Assembly (NCBI RefSeq): GCF_016695175.1
Contig: NZ_CP068023.1
Coordinates: forward strand, 484,501 to 548,500
Length of the DNA stretch: 64,000 nucleotides
Direction: 5' to 3'
From: Pseudoalteromonas sp. GCY
Lineage (GTDB): Bacteria > Pseudomonadota > Gammaproteobacteria > Enterobacterales > Alteromonadaceae
In this document: positions 1 through 12,900 of the stretch, piece by piece
Layout of the letters: each line of letters starts with the position of its first letter
How positions within the stretch are numbered: position 1 is the first letter of the stretch
Notes under the pieces: model-generated
Told to the model about the DNA's origin: nothing
Database searches by the model: none
Seen by the model: only the letters and a program-made list of their open reading frames with translations
Position numbers and translations under genes: made by a program

Positions 1-3000
1 AGGCGCAACATATTGCTGCGGTGATTGTTGAGCCAGTACAAAGCCGTCACCCTGAAAATCAACCTTGGGCGTTTTTACGTAAACTACGTACGCTCACCGA
101 AGCCCATGGTATTGCCCTTATTTTTGATGAAATGATCACTGGCTTTAGAGCACATCCCGGTGGTATTCAAAGCTTGATAGGGGTTAAGGCCGATATGGCA
201 ACCTATGGCAAAATCGTCGGTGGTGGTATGCCTATCGGTGTGGTCGCGGGGGCCGCTACCTATCTCGATGCCATTGACGGAGGAAATTGGCAATACGGAG
301 ACGATTCCTACCCTGAGACCGATACCACCTTCTTTGCTGGGACTTTTTGCAAACATCCAATGACCATGGCGAGCGCCAAAGCGGTGTTGCAAGCGATTAA
401 GTCGCAAGGTCCAGCGTTACAACAAGGGATCAACGACAAAACCGCGGCATTTAAAGCACATCTCAATGCGTTTTTTGAAACCCATGACGTACCCATTCGA
501 ATAGAAGCGTTTGCCTCATTATTCCGTTTTCGCTTTTCGCAAAATCTTGATGTGTTCTTTTATGAAATGCTAGAGCGCGGTGTGTTTATCTGGGAAGGGC
601 GAAACTGCTTTTTCAGCGCCGCCCATACAGATGAAGACATTGCAGCGGTGATAAACGCAGTTGAAGCCAGTGTACTTAGCTTAAAACGCGCGGGCTACTT
701 TGGTGAAACGAGTCAACGCGATGGCGATGCTGCATTCCCACTTAGCCATAGCCAGCAACAGCTATTGGCGATGGCGTTGACCTCTAGCGATGGGGCGAGC
801 GCATATCAATTACAAGCTATATTAAAGCTCTCCGGCAAGCTCGATTTAGCGCGGCTGCAACAAGCCGTTACTGCGGTCTGCCGCGACTTCCCAATCTTGC
901 GTTTTGGCGTCGATAGTGATCGCTTAATGCAATATTGCCGAGTGGAAAAAGCCGAGTTGCATATTGAGCCATGGAACGAAGAAGACCAAGCAGCATTGCA
1001 AGCGCGGTTATCCGCGCTGCGTTATCAACCGTTTGACTTTGCAAAAGACCCACTTTGTAGAGTGACGCTGTTGAGTGATGGCAAAGCGCAGCACTATCTA
1101 AGTGTTGTGGCCCATCATGTGATCTGCGATGGGCTTTCACTACAAATGGTGCTGGCAGCAATCGCTGAGCGCTACAATCAAGATGCAAAACAAAATGAAG
1201 TGGCAAGCCGAGCTGTCTCTTTTAGTCACTATGTTTATAGCTTGCAGACATATTCGCATTCACCGGAAGCTGCAAAAAACCAAGCTTTTTGGCATCAGTG
1301 CTTAGCTAATTCAACACCACTTGAGCTGCCAAAATCAACGACAGTGAGCGTGGCTTCATACCAAGTTAATCAGCTCACATTACCCATTTCATCGAGTGCA
1401 ATCCGAAACACTGAGACCCTTGCTCAGTCTTTGCGTTGTGGGCAATTTGCGACGATGCTTGCACTTTATTGCTTGTGGCTACACAAGTTAAGCGGCCAGA
1501 CTGTGGTAAGTGTAGGAGTGCCGGTATCGGATAGGCAACGACTGGCGTCGCAGTTTGAGCCTGAGTTACTCGACCAAGCGTTACTGGGCTATTGCACCAA
1601 TATCTTGCCCATTGTGGTTGATGTGGCAGGCCTTAGCAATATCGGTGAGCTGGTACAGCGGGTGCAAAATACTTTACTTGATGCCTTTGATCACCAAACC
1701 CACCCGTATGCAAGCCTTGCCGATGATCAGCTTATTCTACCTAGCACTTTGTTTAATCTAGATAAAGTCACCACTTTGCCGAGTTTTAATGGGCTAGAAG
1801 TTGAGGTGCAGCCAAGTGTGGCTAAATTCGGCCAATTTGAACTGACGACAAATATGACCTGTGTTGCGGGACAGTGGTCACTGTTAGTGGAATATCACAC
1901 AGGGAAATTTGATACTGAATTAATGACCCAATATGTGGCTAAGTTTGTCCATTTGCTGTCGCAGGTTCAAGTCAACACGCCTATAGGGGCTCAAAATGAG
2001 CTGATGCAAAGTAGTGATGATGTGTATCGATTGGTTGAGTTACCACTGCAAAAAGAGAAATTGGTCAAGGTCGCGACGAGTTTCGTTGAAACTTGGCAGC
2101 ACAATGTGTCGCGTTGCAGCGCACGTATGGCACTGGTAACGGATGATGTGAGTCTCAGTTATGAGGCGCTAGATGCGCGTGTTAATCAGCTGGCTCACTA
2201 CTTGATGAAGCAGCAGGTAACGCCCAATAGTATCGTGGCGGTGGCATTACCACGCAGGGCGGAGCTGTTGATAGCACTCATGGCAGTGATGAAAGTTGGA
2301 GCTGCATTTTTACCACTCGATCTCACCTTTCCTGACGAGCGTATCGCGCATATCTTAGAGGATGCCAAAGTGAGTGTTGTGCTGTGTGATGCCACCAGTG
2401 CAGAGTCTGCGTTATTCAATCATGGTCGTTTCAAACGAGTTTGCATGGACAGTGATGCCGAAGAGATTACCAAAAGCTCGGCTCGCAGCCCAAGCTTGCT
2501 AATTCAAGCTCAGCAGCGTGCTTACGTGATTTACACCTCTGGTTCCACGGGATTACCCAAGGGCGTTGAAGTCAATCACGGGGCATTTGCTAATCTGCTT
2601 GCATCTATGTGTCGTGAGCCGGGGCTGGTGGCAGATGACCGCTTATTGGCCATTACCACGGTGGCGTTTGATATTGCCTTGCTTGAGTTGTTTGGGCCAT
2701 TACTGGTTGGTGCGTCGGTGGTGCTGGCAAGCGATGAAAGTGTTAGCGACCCCGCAGTGCTTGGCGCGCTTATTGAACAGCAACAGATCACGGTGATGCA
2801 GGCAACGCCAACGCTATGGCAATTAGTGTTAAATGCGGCGCCAGCATGCATCTCTGGAATAAAAGTATGGAGCGGCGGTGAGCCATTATCTCAGGCACTG
2901 GCCGCGCAGTTACTTAGTCACAGCAAAGCGGTTTATAACTTATACGGGCCAACCGAAACCACGATTTGGTCGGCGGTGGCACATATCGACAATGCCGCAG

Positions 3001-3959
3001 AGATAACCATTGGTAAAGCGATACAAAATACCAGCTTATTTGTGCTCCCAACCGAGTGCCATGGTGAAGGACTGCCTTTACCCGATGGCGTATGGGGCGA
3101 GTTATACATTGGTGGTAGTGGTGTTGCTATGGGTTATTTACATAAAGCGGAGCTGACCCAGCAGCGCTTTACCAATCATCAATTTTCAGCTTCCATTAGC
3201 CGCCGTTTATACAAGACGGGAGACAAGGCGAGACGGTTAGTTGATGGCCGCTTTGAAGTAAAAGGACGCTTAGATAACCAAATTAAGCTCCATGGTCACC
3301 GTATAGAGCTTGGCGATATCAGTCATCATTTGGGGCGGATACTCAATACTAGTGAAGTCGATGTTTTCGTACAAACGCTAGAAACAGGCCCATGTCTGTG
3401 TGGTTATATGATTGATGATGGTGAGTTATCAACCGAGTGGTCTTCGCCTCGATTGCGCCAAGTGCTCGGTGAATGGTTACCAAGTTATATGGTGCCTGAG
3501 CATTTTGTTTGGTTAAGTCAATGGCCGATGACACCAAATGGTAAGCGCGACCGAAAAGCACTACCAAAGCCTGCTGCTGAGCAAGTATTAGAAATATGCA
3601 CGTTGGCTCCTCGCACTGAAACAGAAAAACAGCTGCATCAACATTATATAGCTCTACTCCCTGTTGAGCAGCTGGGCGTCACAGCACGTTTTGTGGATAG
3701 CGGCGGCAATTCGGTGATTGGTATGCAGTTGGTATCGAGACTCAACCGAGCTTTCAATATTAAATTGACTATTGGCGACATCTTTGAGCACGCCTGTATT
3801 GCAGAGCTTGCTGAGTGTATAGAAGCGCTAAAACAAGCTCATGATGCTATTTCGGTAGAGACGCAAACTCCAAACGTAGAGAAAGTCAGTGATATTGTAA
3901 GCGATCGAGATTTGAGTGCTGCTCTAAGTGATAAATCTATGACGGAGATGGACTTGTAA
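1..3959 (+). CDS. NRPS, aminotransferase-C-A-PCP (5'-truncated by window edge)
   Basis: The reading frame is open from the left edge (first full codon at 3), so the true start and any upstream domains lie outside. Counting from the codon at 21, residues 1-230 are the C-terminal half of a class III PLP aminotransferase of the glutamate-semialdehyde type, with the FDEMITGFR block and the likely PLP lysine at 64 (TYGK). A condensation domain runs from about 239 to 660 with HHVICDG at 365-371. An adenylation domain spans about 690-1180 with YTSGSTGLPKG near 838. A carrier domain has its phosphopantetheine serine at 1231 (GGNS). The specificity code reads DILQSGLIW(K), one residue from the known glycine code DILQLGLIWK. 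This domain order is that of MycA/ItuA, where the aminotransferase converts a beta-keto acyl chain to a beta-amino acyl chain. The acidic C-terminal tail ending TEMDL probably docks to the next protein. The stop codon overlaps the next start (TAATG). Confidence 0.93.
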   Translation, partial: AQHIAAVIVEPVQSRHPENQPWAFLRKLRTLTEAHGIALIFDEMITGFRAHPGGIQSLIGVKADMATYGKIVGGGMPIGVVAGAATYLDAIDGGNWQYGDDSYPETDTTFFAGTFCKHPMTMASAKAVLQAIKSQGPALQQGINDKTAAFKAHLNAFFETHDVPIRIEAFASLFRFRFSQNLDVFFYEMLERGVFIWEGRNCFFSAAHTDEDIAAVINAVEASVLSLKRAGYFGETSQRDGDAAFPLSHSQQQLLAMALTSSDGASAYQLQAILKLSGKLDLARLQQAVTAVCRDFPILRFGVDSDRLMQYCRVEKAELHIEPWNEEDQAALQARLSALRYQPFDFAKDPLCRVTLLSDGKAQHYLSVVAHHVICDGLSLQMVLAAIAERYNQDAKQNEVASRAVSFSHYVYSLQTYSHSPEAAKNQAFWHQCLANSTPLELPKSTTVSVASYQVNQLTLPISSSAIRNTETLAQSLRCGQFATMLALYCLWLHKLSGQTVVSVGVPVSDRQRLASQFEPELLDQALLGYCTNILPIVVDVAGLSNIGELVQRVQNTLLDAFDHQTHPYASLADDQLILPSTLFNLDKVTTLPSFNGLEVEVQPSVAKFGQFELTTNMTCVAGQWSLLVEYHTGKFDTELMTQYVAKFVHLLSQVQVNTPIGAQNELMQSSDDVYRLVELPLQKEKLVKVATSFVETWQHNVSRCSARMALVTDDVSLSYEALDARVNQLAHYLMKQQVTPNSIVAVALPRRAELLIALMAVMKVGAAFLPLDLTFPDERIAHILEDAKVSVVLCDATSAESALFNHGRFKRVCMDSDAEEITKSSARSPSLLIQAQQRAYVIYTSGSTGLPKGVEVNHGAFANLLASMCREPGLVADDRLLAITTVAFDIALLELFGPLLVGASVVLASDESVSDPAVLGALIEQQQITVMQATPTLWQLVLNAAPACISGIKVWSGGEPLSQALAAQLLSHSKAVYNLYGPTETTIWSAVAHIDNAAEITIGKAIQNTSLFVLPTECHGEGLPLPDGVWGELYIGGSGVAMGYLHKAELTQQRFTNHQFSASISRRLYKTGDKARRLVDGRFEVKGRLDNQIKLHGHRIELGDISHHLGRILNTSEVDVFVQTLETGPCLCGYMIDDGELSTEWSSPRLRQVLGEWLPSYMVPEHFVWLSQWPMTPNGKRDRKALPKPAAEQVLEICTLAPRTETEKQLHQHYIALLPVEQLGVTARFVDSGGNSVIGMQLVSRLNRAFNIKLTIGDIFEHACIAELAECIEALKQAHDAISVETQTPNVEKVSDIVSDRDLSAALSDKSMTEMDL

Positions 3960-6900
3960 TGATGGATAACTTAGCGATTAAACAGTGGTTAGATGAGCTG
4001 GACCGTCAACAGATTTATGTTTATTTACAGCAGGATAAATTAAAACTTAGAACACCCCTTGGGCAGGTGCCTGAGGGTATTCTGGATAAGATAAAGGCGC
4101 ACAAAGCTGCGCTCATCACCTACCTTCAAGGGCAGCAAAAGCAATCTGCTGCGCTCTCGGCAGCACAGCAAAGAATGTGGTTTATTGATAAATATGAAGG
4201 GGGCACTGCGGCATACAATATGGCTGGGCTAGTTAAATTATCGCAGCCATTTTCAGTCACGGACATTGAACAAGCGTTGAGCCGCTTGATAGCAAAGTAC
4301 GATATTTTGAGAGCTCGATTTATCACGGTTCAAGGGAAGGTCGTGCAGCAAATTGAACCTGCTGAGGCGATGAAAATTGCTCTGATGACAGTGGATGAAG
4401 AAGCGCTACCCAATCAGCTACCAGAGTCGATTAAACAGGCTGTGCGGTATCAGTTTGATCTTGCCAACGAGTCGCTGCTGCAAGTGACGGCTTTGGTGAG
4501 CAACTCTCACATCGCTTGCCGCTGGTTACTAGTTAACATGCATCATATTATTGGTGACGGCTGGAGCGTGACTGTGTTTATCAACGCACTGCTGTATGAG
4601 CTAACTGAAGCGTGTGTTGAGCTTCCCGATTTACAGTATGTTGACTATGTGCACTGGGAGCAGCAATTAAGACAATCCCCAGCTTATCAACAACAATTGG
4701 CTTATTGGACTGGGCAGTTAGAGGCATTTACACCGTTTGAGCTGCCCACCAGCTATCCAAGAAAAAAAGAAAAACAGTACCAAGGTGACACATTTCGTTG
4801 TTCGTTTAACGCAGAACAAATACAACTATTAGATAAAGCTTGCCACCTTGACGGCGTAACACATTTTACCGCCTTGCTTGGCGTGTTTTACATCTTGCTT
4901 TATCGCTACAGTGAGCAAGCCGATATTACTTTAGGGGTGCCGGTTGCAAATCGTCAGCAAAGCGAGTTTGAAGCTATGCTTGGCTGCTTTATTAATACCT
5001 TGCCACTGCGTATGCAGTTAAACGGTCATCACTCCATGAGTGAGGCGATTAAGGCGCTGCAATACAAAGTATTGCAAGGGCTTAGTAATCAAAACGCTGC
5101 CGTGGAAGACATCATTGAAGCGCTGGAGCTACCCAAATCCGCTGCGCATTCCGCCTTGTTTCAAGTGTTATTTAACTACAATGGTGTAGCAAGTAATAAG
5201 GTGTCGGTAAATAACCAATTAGAAGCCGAGTTAATTGCCCTAGATAATGGCACTGCCAAATTTGACTTAACCTTATCTGTTGATGATACAGATGATGCCC
5301 TTGTGTGTGACTTTGTTTATGCAACAGGGCTCTATGACCGTGCGCTTATTCAGCAATTTGCCGATGATTATTTGGCACTCGTCCAGTGCTACTGTGCTAA
5401 AGAGGCATTGCCAATTGACTACTTGGTGCTTAAATCAACGAGCGCACCGACAAAGGCGGCGGATATCAATCACAACATCGGCCAGCCGATGCTTGTGCCG
5501 CAAGCAATCAGAGATATAGCGCAAACCCAAGGCGAGGCGATTGCAGTGATTGTGCCAAGCATCAATGGCGAAGCATCGCGTACTCTGACCTACAAACAGC
5601 TACAATCTCAAAGCCTACAAATTGCCAACAACTTACATGTTCCAACGTCAATCATTGCGCTGATAACAACGGGTGGTATGAGTGACATTCTCACTATGCT
5701 TGGCGTAATGCAAAGTGGCCGCGCGTATTTGCCCATAGATGGCAATATGCCCACTGCTAGAGCGCTACAAATGCTAGCGCAAGCTGAGTGTAATACGGTG
5801 GTGGTAAGTGTAGAAACGTCACTTTGCCAAGCGTTACGAGAAGCTGGCATCCAGGTGCTTGACTATAATGAGCTGAGTCAAAACAAAGGAGCGCCGCAGC
5901 AAACTTATTCACCAAGTTATGATGATAGCGCGTATGTGATGTTTACTTCAGGGTCAACTGGTACGCCCAAAGGGGTCGAGATCAGCCATGGCGCGCTGAG
6001 CTATTATTGCAGCAGCATCGCAGCACGATTGAGTTACAACCAAGATACGCGAGCGGGCGTGGTCACCGGGCTTGCCACGGATTTATGCTTAACGGCTGTC
6101 TATCCGGTGCTTACTCATGGCGGCACTGTGGTACTCACCCTTGCAAACCAAGCGCCAGAACCCGCTGAAATCGCAGCTAAGTTAGTGGCTGAGCAAGTTA
6201 ACTTGATAAAATTAACCCCTTCTTTTGCCGCGGTGCTTTTGCCTCAGTTTGCTGAGCAAAAGCCCGCTATTTCGCAATGGGTGTTAGGTGGAGAAGCATT
6301 GGGTGAGCAGCTTGTTGATAGCATTCGCACGCTGACGCCCACGGCGCGTATTTTTAACCACTATGGTCCGACGGAGGCTTGTGTTGGAGTGGTTTGTCAT
6401 GAAGTCACAGACAGAAGACTAACCGGCCACAGTTATCCGATCGGTACGCCTTTGGCACATGTTACCACCTGCGTACTCAACAAACAGGGGAGGCCAACAC
6501 CGGTTGGCATGCCTGGTGAGCTCTATATTGGCGGGCCGAGCCTCGCCAAAGGGTATATAAATGCGCTTTCAGAGACCACAGCTCAGTTTACAAGCGTCTT
6601 GCAAAATAGCGGTCAACGCACGCGTTTTTACCGCAGTGGTGATAGCGTTAGGGTGAATGCGAGCGGCGAGCTTGAATTTCTTGGTCGAATTGACAAGCAA
6701 GCGAAAATTCGCGGTTACCGTGTTGACCTCAATGAAATAGAAGCTGCACTGTTAGCACTTGATGAGGTAACGCACGCAGCAGTCGTCGTGCGCAAGCTCG
6801 GCAAACAAGATGCCTTGGTTGCTTTTGTGGTAAGTGTTAATGACAGCCTCTGCGCTGCAACCAATCTGCGCGAGGTGATCCGTCAAGGCTTGAAGCGTCG

Positions 6901-9900
6901 CTTGCCTGAGCCGATGATCCCAAGCTGGATAGAACTTTGCCAGCACTTACCGACACTGAGTAATGGCAAGATAGACCGCCAACAATTACAGTCTTTGGCA
7001 TTAACTTCTCAAAGCCAAAGTAGTGAGGTGACGAGTGCGTTGCAGCGACAGTTAATCACACTCTATCAAACCTTAACGGGCGCACCAGAAGTGGGGCTGC
7101 ACGATAGCTTTTTCAGTATTGGTGGTCACTCTTTATTGGCAATGCAATTACTCAATGAACTAAGAGCCCAGCTCTCGGTGGAGGTGAGCTTAAAGCAAGT
7201 GTTTGCCAATCCTAGCGTATTTGAACTAAGCGAGATGCTGGCTAACTCTCAGTCTCAATCTTCATTACCAAGTCTACAACCTGCACCATCACAGCCCAAT
7301 TATCCTTTGTCATTTGCACAGCGGCGCTTGTGGTTTGTAGATCAACTGCAAGGGCACAGCAACCAGTATAACCTACAGGGCATATTCCAATTGCAAGGCA
7401 AGCTGAATGCTAAGGCCTTAGAGCAAGCCTTTATTGCTGTGATTAAGCAACATCCAGTCTTGGCGTTTAATTATCATCAAAATGAGCAAGGTGAGCCGCA
7501 TCAAAGCGCTAACCTTGATGCTCGATTTATCTTGGTTAAGCACGACTGGACAGATAAATCCGCTGAGCAACAAGCACATGCGTTAGAGCAGGTTATCGCA
7601 GAAGATTACGCAACCAGCTTTGATTTAAGCCGTGATTTAATGCTGCGCGCCAGTCTTTATCAGCAGCAGGCAATGCGGGCTACCCTTGTGATCACCTTAC
7701 ATCATATAGCAGCCGATGGCTGGTCTATTGCGTGTTTGAGTGAGGCTTTAGGACAGGCTTACAAAGCCGCTCTCAGCGGCGAAACCTTACCGCTACAAGA
7801 GGTGCATTACGTTGATTATGTAATGTGGCAACAGCAGCTGGAACAGGGGTCGCTATGGCAGCAGGAGCTCGACTATTGGCGTATGCAATTACAAGGTCTG
7901 CCCAAGGTTCATGAATTACCGCTGGATTGTAGCAGAGAAGCAAAAACCTCTTCGCGTGGCGCCTTAGTGATTGAGCCCATACCTGCAGCGCTGGTTAGTG
8001 CGCTTCGAGCGTATCAAACTCGTTCAGGGCAAACCTTATTTGTGTTACTGCAAACGCTGTTTTCATTGTGGTTAAGCCGCTTTTCTCAACAGCGCGATGT
8101 GGTTGTTGGTACGCCGGTATCAGGACGTCACCTTAAAGCATTTGAGAGTATGATTGGTAACTTTATCAATACCTTAGTGCTTAGGAGCGAATGGAGTGAA
8201 GACACCAGTTTTACCCAAGCGCTACAGCAAACTCAAGGCTTACTCAACGATGCGTTGCAACATCAACATATTCCCTTCGATGTGTTAGTGGATGAGCTAG
8301 ACGTTGAACGCTCAAGCGCCCAACATCCGCTGCATCAAATCGTGTTTCGGGTAAATAATCAGGTAAATGAAAACCTTAGGCTAGAACAATTGGAAGTGAC
8401 GCCCCGCCAAAGTAAAGTACGCGGTGCCAAATTAGATTTGGAAGTCGCAGTGATAGACGAGGGGGATGTACTCACCGTTGAATGGCTTTATGACAGCAAT
8501 TTGTGGCAAGAAGCGAGTGTGGTTAATTTCCATCAGCAGTTTTGTTATGTGTTATCGCAGTGTCTTGCAGAGCCAAATATCCCGTTGTCAGCATTGTCAT
8601 TGTGGCCCGCTGAGCAGCAGTTAGCACTATTAAAACAGCAGCAAAGTTTTGTGGTAGAAGTGACAGAGCAACAGCCGTGGGTGACTCAGTTTAGTCAGGC
8701 GGCTCTTCAGACACCACTACAGACTGCGGTGCGCATGGGGGAGTTCACTTGTAGTTATCTCACCTTAGAAAAATGCGCGAATCAACTTGCTAATAGCTTA
8801 TTAGAAATGGCATTTGCCGAGCAAAGTCGCATTGCTATTTTACTGCCGTCTTCAAGTTACATGGTGGCTGCGGTGCTGGCAATATTAAAAGCGCGCCATA
8901 CCTATGTGCCCATTCATCACGACACGCCAACCGATACCTTAGCCTATATCATGAATGATGCAGACATCGCATTGACGCTGGCGCTAAGTGAAGATGCCGA
9001 GCGTTTGATTGAAGCCGGTAGTGACTTTTTGTTGCTTGATGATTTGTTCGAAGCCGAGGGGAACTTTGCGTTTTACGATACCAGTTTGTTGGTAGATGAA
9101 GACGCAGCTGCATTTAATGAGGCCGAGCTTGCCTATGTTATTTATACCTCAGGTTCAACCGGGCAGCCAAAAGGGGTGCCCATTAGTCATGGCAACCTCA
9201 ATAATTATCTGCGCTTTGCATGTCAGCGCTACCTGCCACAATCCGGCGATATAACCAAGGCAGTGCTCAGTACACCGCTGGCGTTTGATGCGACGGTGAC
9301 CGCCTTAGTACCTATCTTAATGCGAGGCGGTGAGCTTGAGTTGCTCCCCACGGGCGCTGAATTGTTGCCCGCCTTACAAACGCAGATTTTTGCAGCTAAG
9401 GAAGCCAAGTTATTTAAATTAACACCGGCTCACCTACGCGCGGTATTCGCATTAAGTGACGCACAAACTCGCAGTGATATTGCCCACCGATTTGTGGTTG
9501 GCGGTGAAGGGCTGAGCACAGCCTTGGTTGATAAGCTGATGGATAAGCTACCTAATGCTCAGTGGATAAACGAATACGGCCCAACTGAGGCAACAGTAGG
9601 CTGTAGTATCTATGCTGTAAGCCGTGAGTCGCGCCACTTGTTAGCGGGCCATGAGGAAGTGCCTATTGGTCATGCTATCGATAATATGACACTTGCGGTA
9701 GTCGACGAGTTTGGCGAACTGGCTTTACCTAACATGCCCGGAGAGCTTTGGCTAGCGGGAGATGGCGTGTGTGAAGGCTATATTAATCTTGCGAGTGTGA
9801 CGCAAACACGCTTTGTTGAGCAGGCAGTGCCTGTATCTGGCACTTCAAGGAGGCGTTGGTATCGCAGTGGCGACAAGGCAAAGTGGCAGGCGAATGCGCG

Positions 9901-12900
9901 CGGTGAGGCTGACTATCTTTGTTATTTAGGGCGGTTAGACGAGCAAGTAAAACTGCGAGGCTACCGTATTTCTCTTGTGGCAATCGCCCATCAAATCGAC
10001 GCGTTGGCGCAGGTAAAAAGCTGTGCTGTGAGTGTTGATGAAGCACAAGAAAGCCTAGTGGCTCATGTGGTCTTAAATGATGAGGCTAAGCTCACGTTAG
10101 TGCAATTGCGCCAAGCTTTATCGCAGTCTTTAGCCAATTACATGTTACCTGCTGCGCTGGATATCGTTGCTGATATTCCACTGACCGCAAACGGAAAAGT
10201 AGACAAGTCAGCATTACAGTTTGCCTATCAGGCACTGGCGAAAAGCCAAGAGGTTACCGAGGTGATTGATGGCTCTACGCTCACGGACATACAGCGTTAT
10301 TTACTTGAATTATATCGTGATCTACTGCCGAGCCCAGTACAGAGTATTAACGACAGCTTCTTTGACTTAGGTGGGCATTCGCTGCTCGCCATAAAAGTGA
10401 TCAGCCGAGTGCGCAGTGAACAGCAGCGAAATATCACCTTGCCACAACTTTTTGATGCGCCAAGTATTGCAGCGTTTGCTGAAGTGATAACCGCAAGTTC
10501 GATGATTGCGCACAGCAATACCATTGAGCCGGTATCAAGGGCTCAAGCTTTACCTCTGTCTTTTGCTCAGCAGCGTTTGTGGTTAATCGACCAGTTACAT
10601 GAGCAGAGTTTGCAATACCAAATGCCTGCGAGCTATTGGTGTGAGGGAGCGCTTGATATTGATGCCCTAACACAAGCATTAAGCGCGATTGTTGCGCGTC
10701 ATGAGGTACTCCGTACGGTCATCGTCCCCGCAAGTGGTGATCATGGTGCAGTGCAGCAAGTTCGTGCTCAAGTTGCCTGTCCTGTGGAATTAGTGGATTT
10801 GTCTGGGCTGAATAACGCTGAGCAACAACTACGTTGGCAAACATTGCAGCAACAATCACTTAATAAGCCTTTTGATTTATGCCAAGACACTATGCTGCGC
10901 GTTATATGTGTACAGTTTAGTCGCAACCAATTTGGACTTTTATTTAACATGCATCACATTGCCAGCGATGGTTGGTCGATGGCGCTGCTTGCCAAAGAGT
11001 TCGTGGCGTTTTATCGGCACTTTAGTGAAGCGCCAGCGTATCCGTTGCCAGAGCAATATAGTAAACCGCTGGCGGTGCAGTATGCAGACTTTGCCTACTG
11101 GCAGCAGCAACAGCGAGATAGATATCAGGCGGATCTTGCCTATTGGCAAACTCAGTTGCAGCAGTGTCCAGTGGTTCATGAATTACCGCTGGACTTTGAG
11201 CGACCTCAAGTTCAGTCCCTTGAGGGAGAGTATATTCGTCATACATTTACGACGTCGCAAGTTGAGGCGATAAAAGCGCATTGCCAAGCACAAGGGGTGA
11301 CCTTGTATATGTGGTTGCAAAGTGCTTTTTCGCTGTTGATGCTTCGTCTTAGCCAAACGCAGGATATTGTCATTGGCTCGCCCATTGCCGGACGTGAGGT
11401 GAAAGAGTTAGAGGGGTTACTGGGCTGCTTTGTAAATACCTTGGCTATTCGCGCTCGTAAAGTGGGCTCGCCGTCATTTAACGACTGGCTAAGTGAGCAA
11501 AAACAGGTGATCTTGGCGGCTTTTGCCCATCAGAGTTTACCCTTTGAACAACTTGTTGATGCCATTAATCCTCCGCGCAGCTTAGCGCATTCGCCCGTGT
11601 TACAAATACTCTTTGCACTACAAAATAACGAACAAAGTGACTTCGAGCTACCTCATCTTAAAATCGAGCAACAGCTTGATCTTAAGCCTGCAATGAAGTT
11701 CGACTTAGAAGTCAATGCACAAGAATCTGGCAGTGAGGTAGCAGTGCAGTGGAACTATGCCAAAGCCTTATTTAAACACACCAGCGTGCAGGCGATGGTC
11801 GATGCTTTTGTAACCTTAATTGATGCTGCGCTCATAAACCCTGAGCAAAGCGTGAATACCTTGCCATTAGTTGAGAGTAAAGCACTCAGCGAGTTAGGGC
11901 TTGCCAGGCAAGCGCAGCCGCCTTGGTTTATCAGCGATAAAATACAACATTTTGCTCAGCACCACGCGAACCATAATGCAGTGCGAGATATGGCTGGAAA
12001 ACGATTAAGTTTTGGCGAATTGGAGTCCCAAAGTAATCAACTAGCGCGTTACTTGGTTGAACAAGGCGTAACAGCAAGGTCGCAGGTCGCAATAAGCTTA
12101 GCGCCAAGCTGTGAGCAAGTTGTGGCACTTTTGGCAATCTTAAAAGTCGGGGCCGTGTATGTGCCGCTTGACCCAAATGCACCGAGTCAGCGTCAGCAAT
12201 ATATATTGCGTGATAGTAAAGCGACTTGCCTTATCACCACCTCAACGCTACTTACAAACAGCGCAGATCTCAGCTGCCGTTTGGTGCTAATGGACACCGC
12301 ACAGCATTGGCAGAACATGCCTGTAGAAGCGCTTGCGCCGTTAAGTGATATTGATGCGCCAGCTTATATAATTTATACCTCAGGCACCACAGGGCAACCC
12401 AAAGGCGTGGTGGTTAGTCACCGTAATTTGCACCTTTATCTTGAGCACGTTAGCCACAGTTATCTCCAAGGCGATATACAAGAGAGTGTTGTCAGCACAC
12501 CTTTAGCGTTTGATGCGACAGTAACGAGCTTATGGGGCGCGCTGGTTAATGGTCTTGGCGTTGTACTATTAAGCGATGGCGGGCAGTTAATCACAGAGCT
12601 TAGTGCGTGTTTAGCGCGCGAAGAGGCGCTGCTGTTCAAGGTGACTCCAGCCCACTTGCAAGGCGTGCTGGCACGATTACAACCGAGCAATGCTGCGCAC
12701 CAAATCGTGGTGGGGGGAGAAGCCCTATCTAGCAGCGTGGTTGCTCAAGTTGGGACTTTGATGCCACAGGCTCATTTTTATAACGAATATGGCCCAACAG
12801 AAGCAACGGTCGGGTGCTGTGTGTATCGCTGTAACGGCCAAGATGCGGTTTCGCTTGCACAGCAATCGCAGCGCTTTGTGCCAATCGGTAGCGCCATTCA

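Noticed and set aside
10872..11273. Sizeable out-of-frame reading frames inside the NRPS genes on both strands
   Set aside because: They are shadows of the C and A domains, which are continuous in the main frame with all motifs intact.
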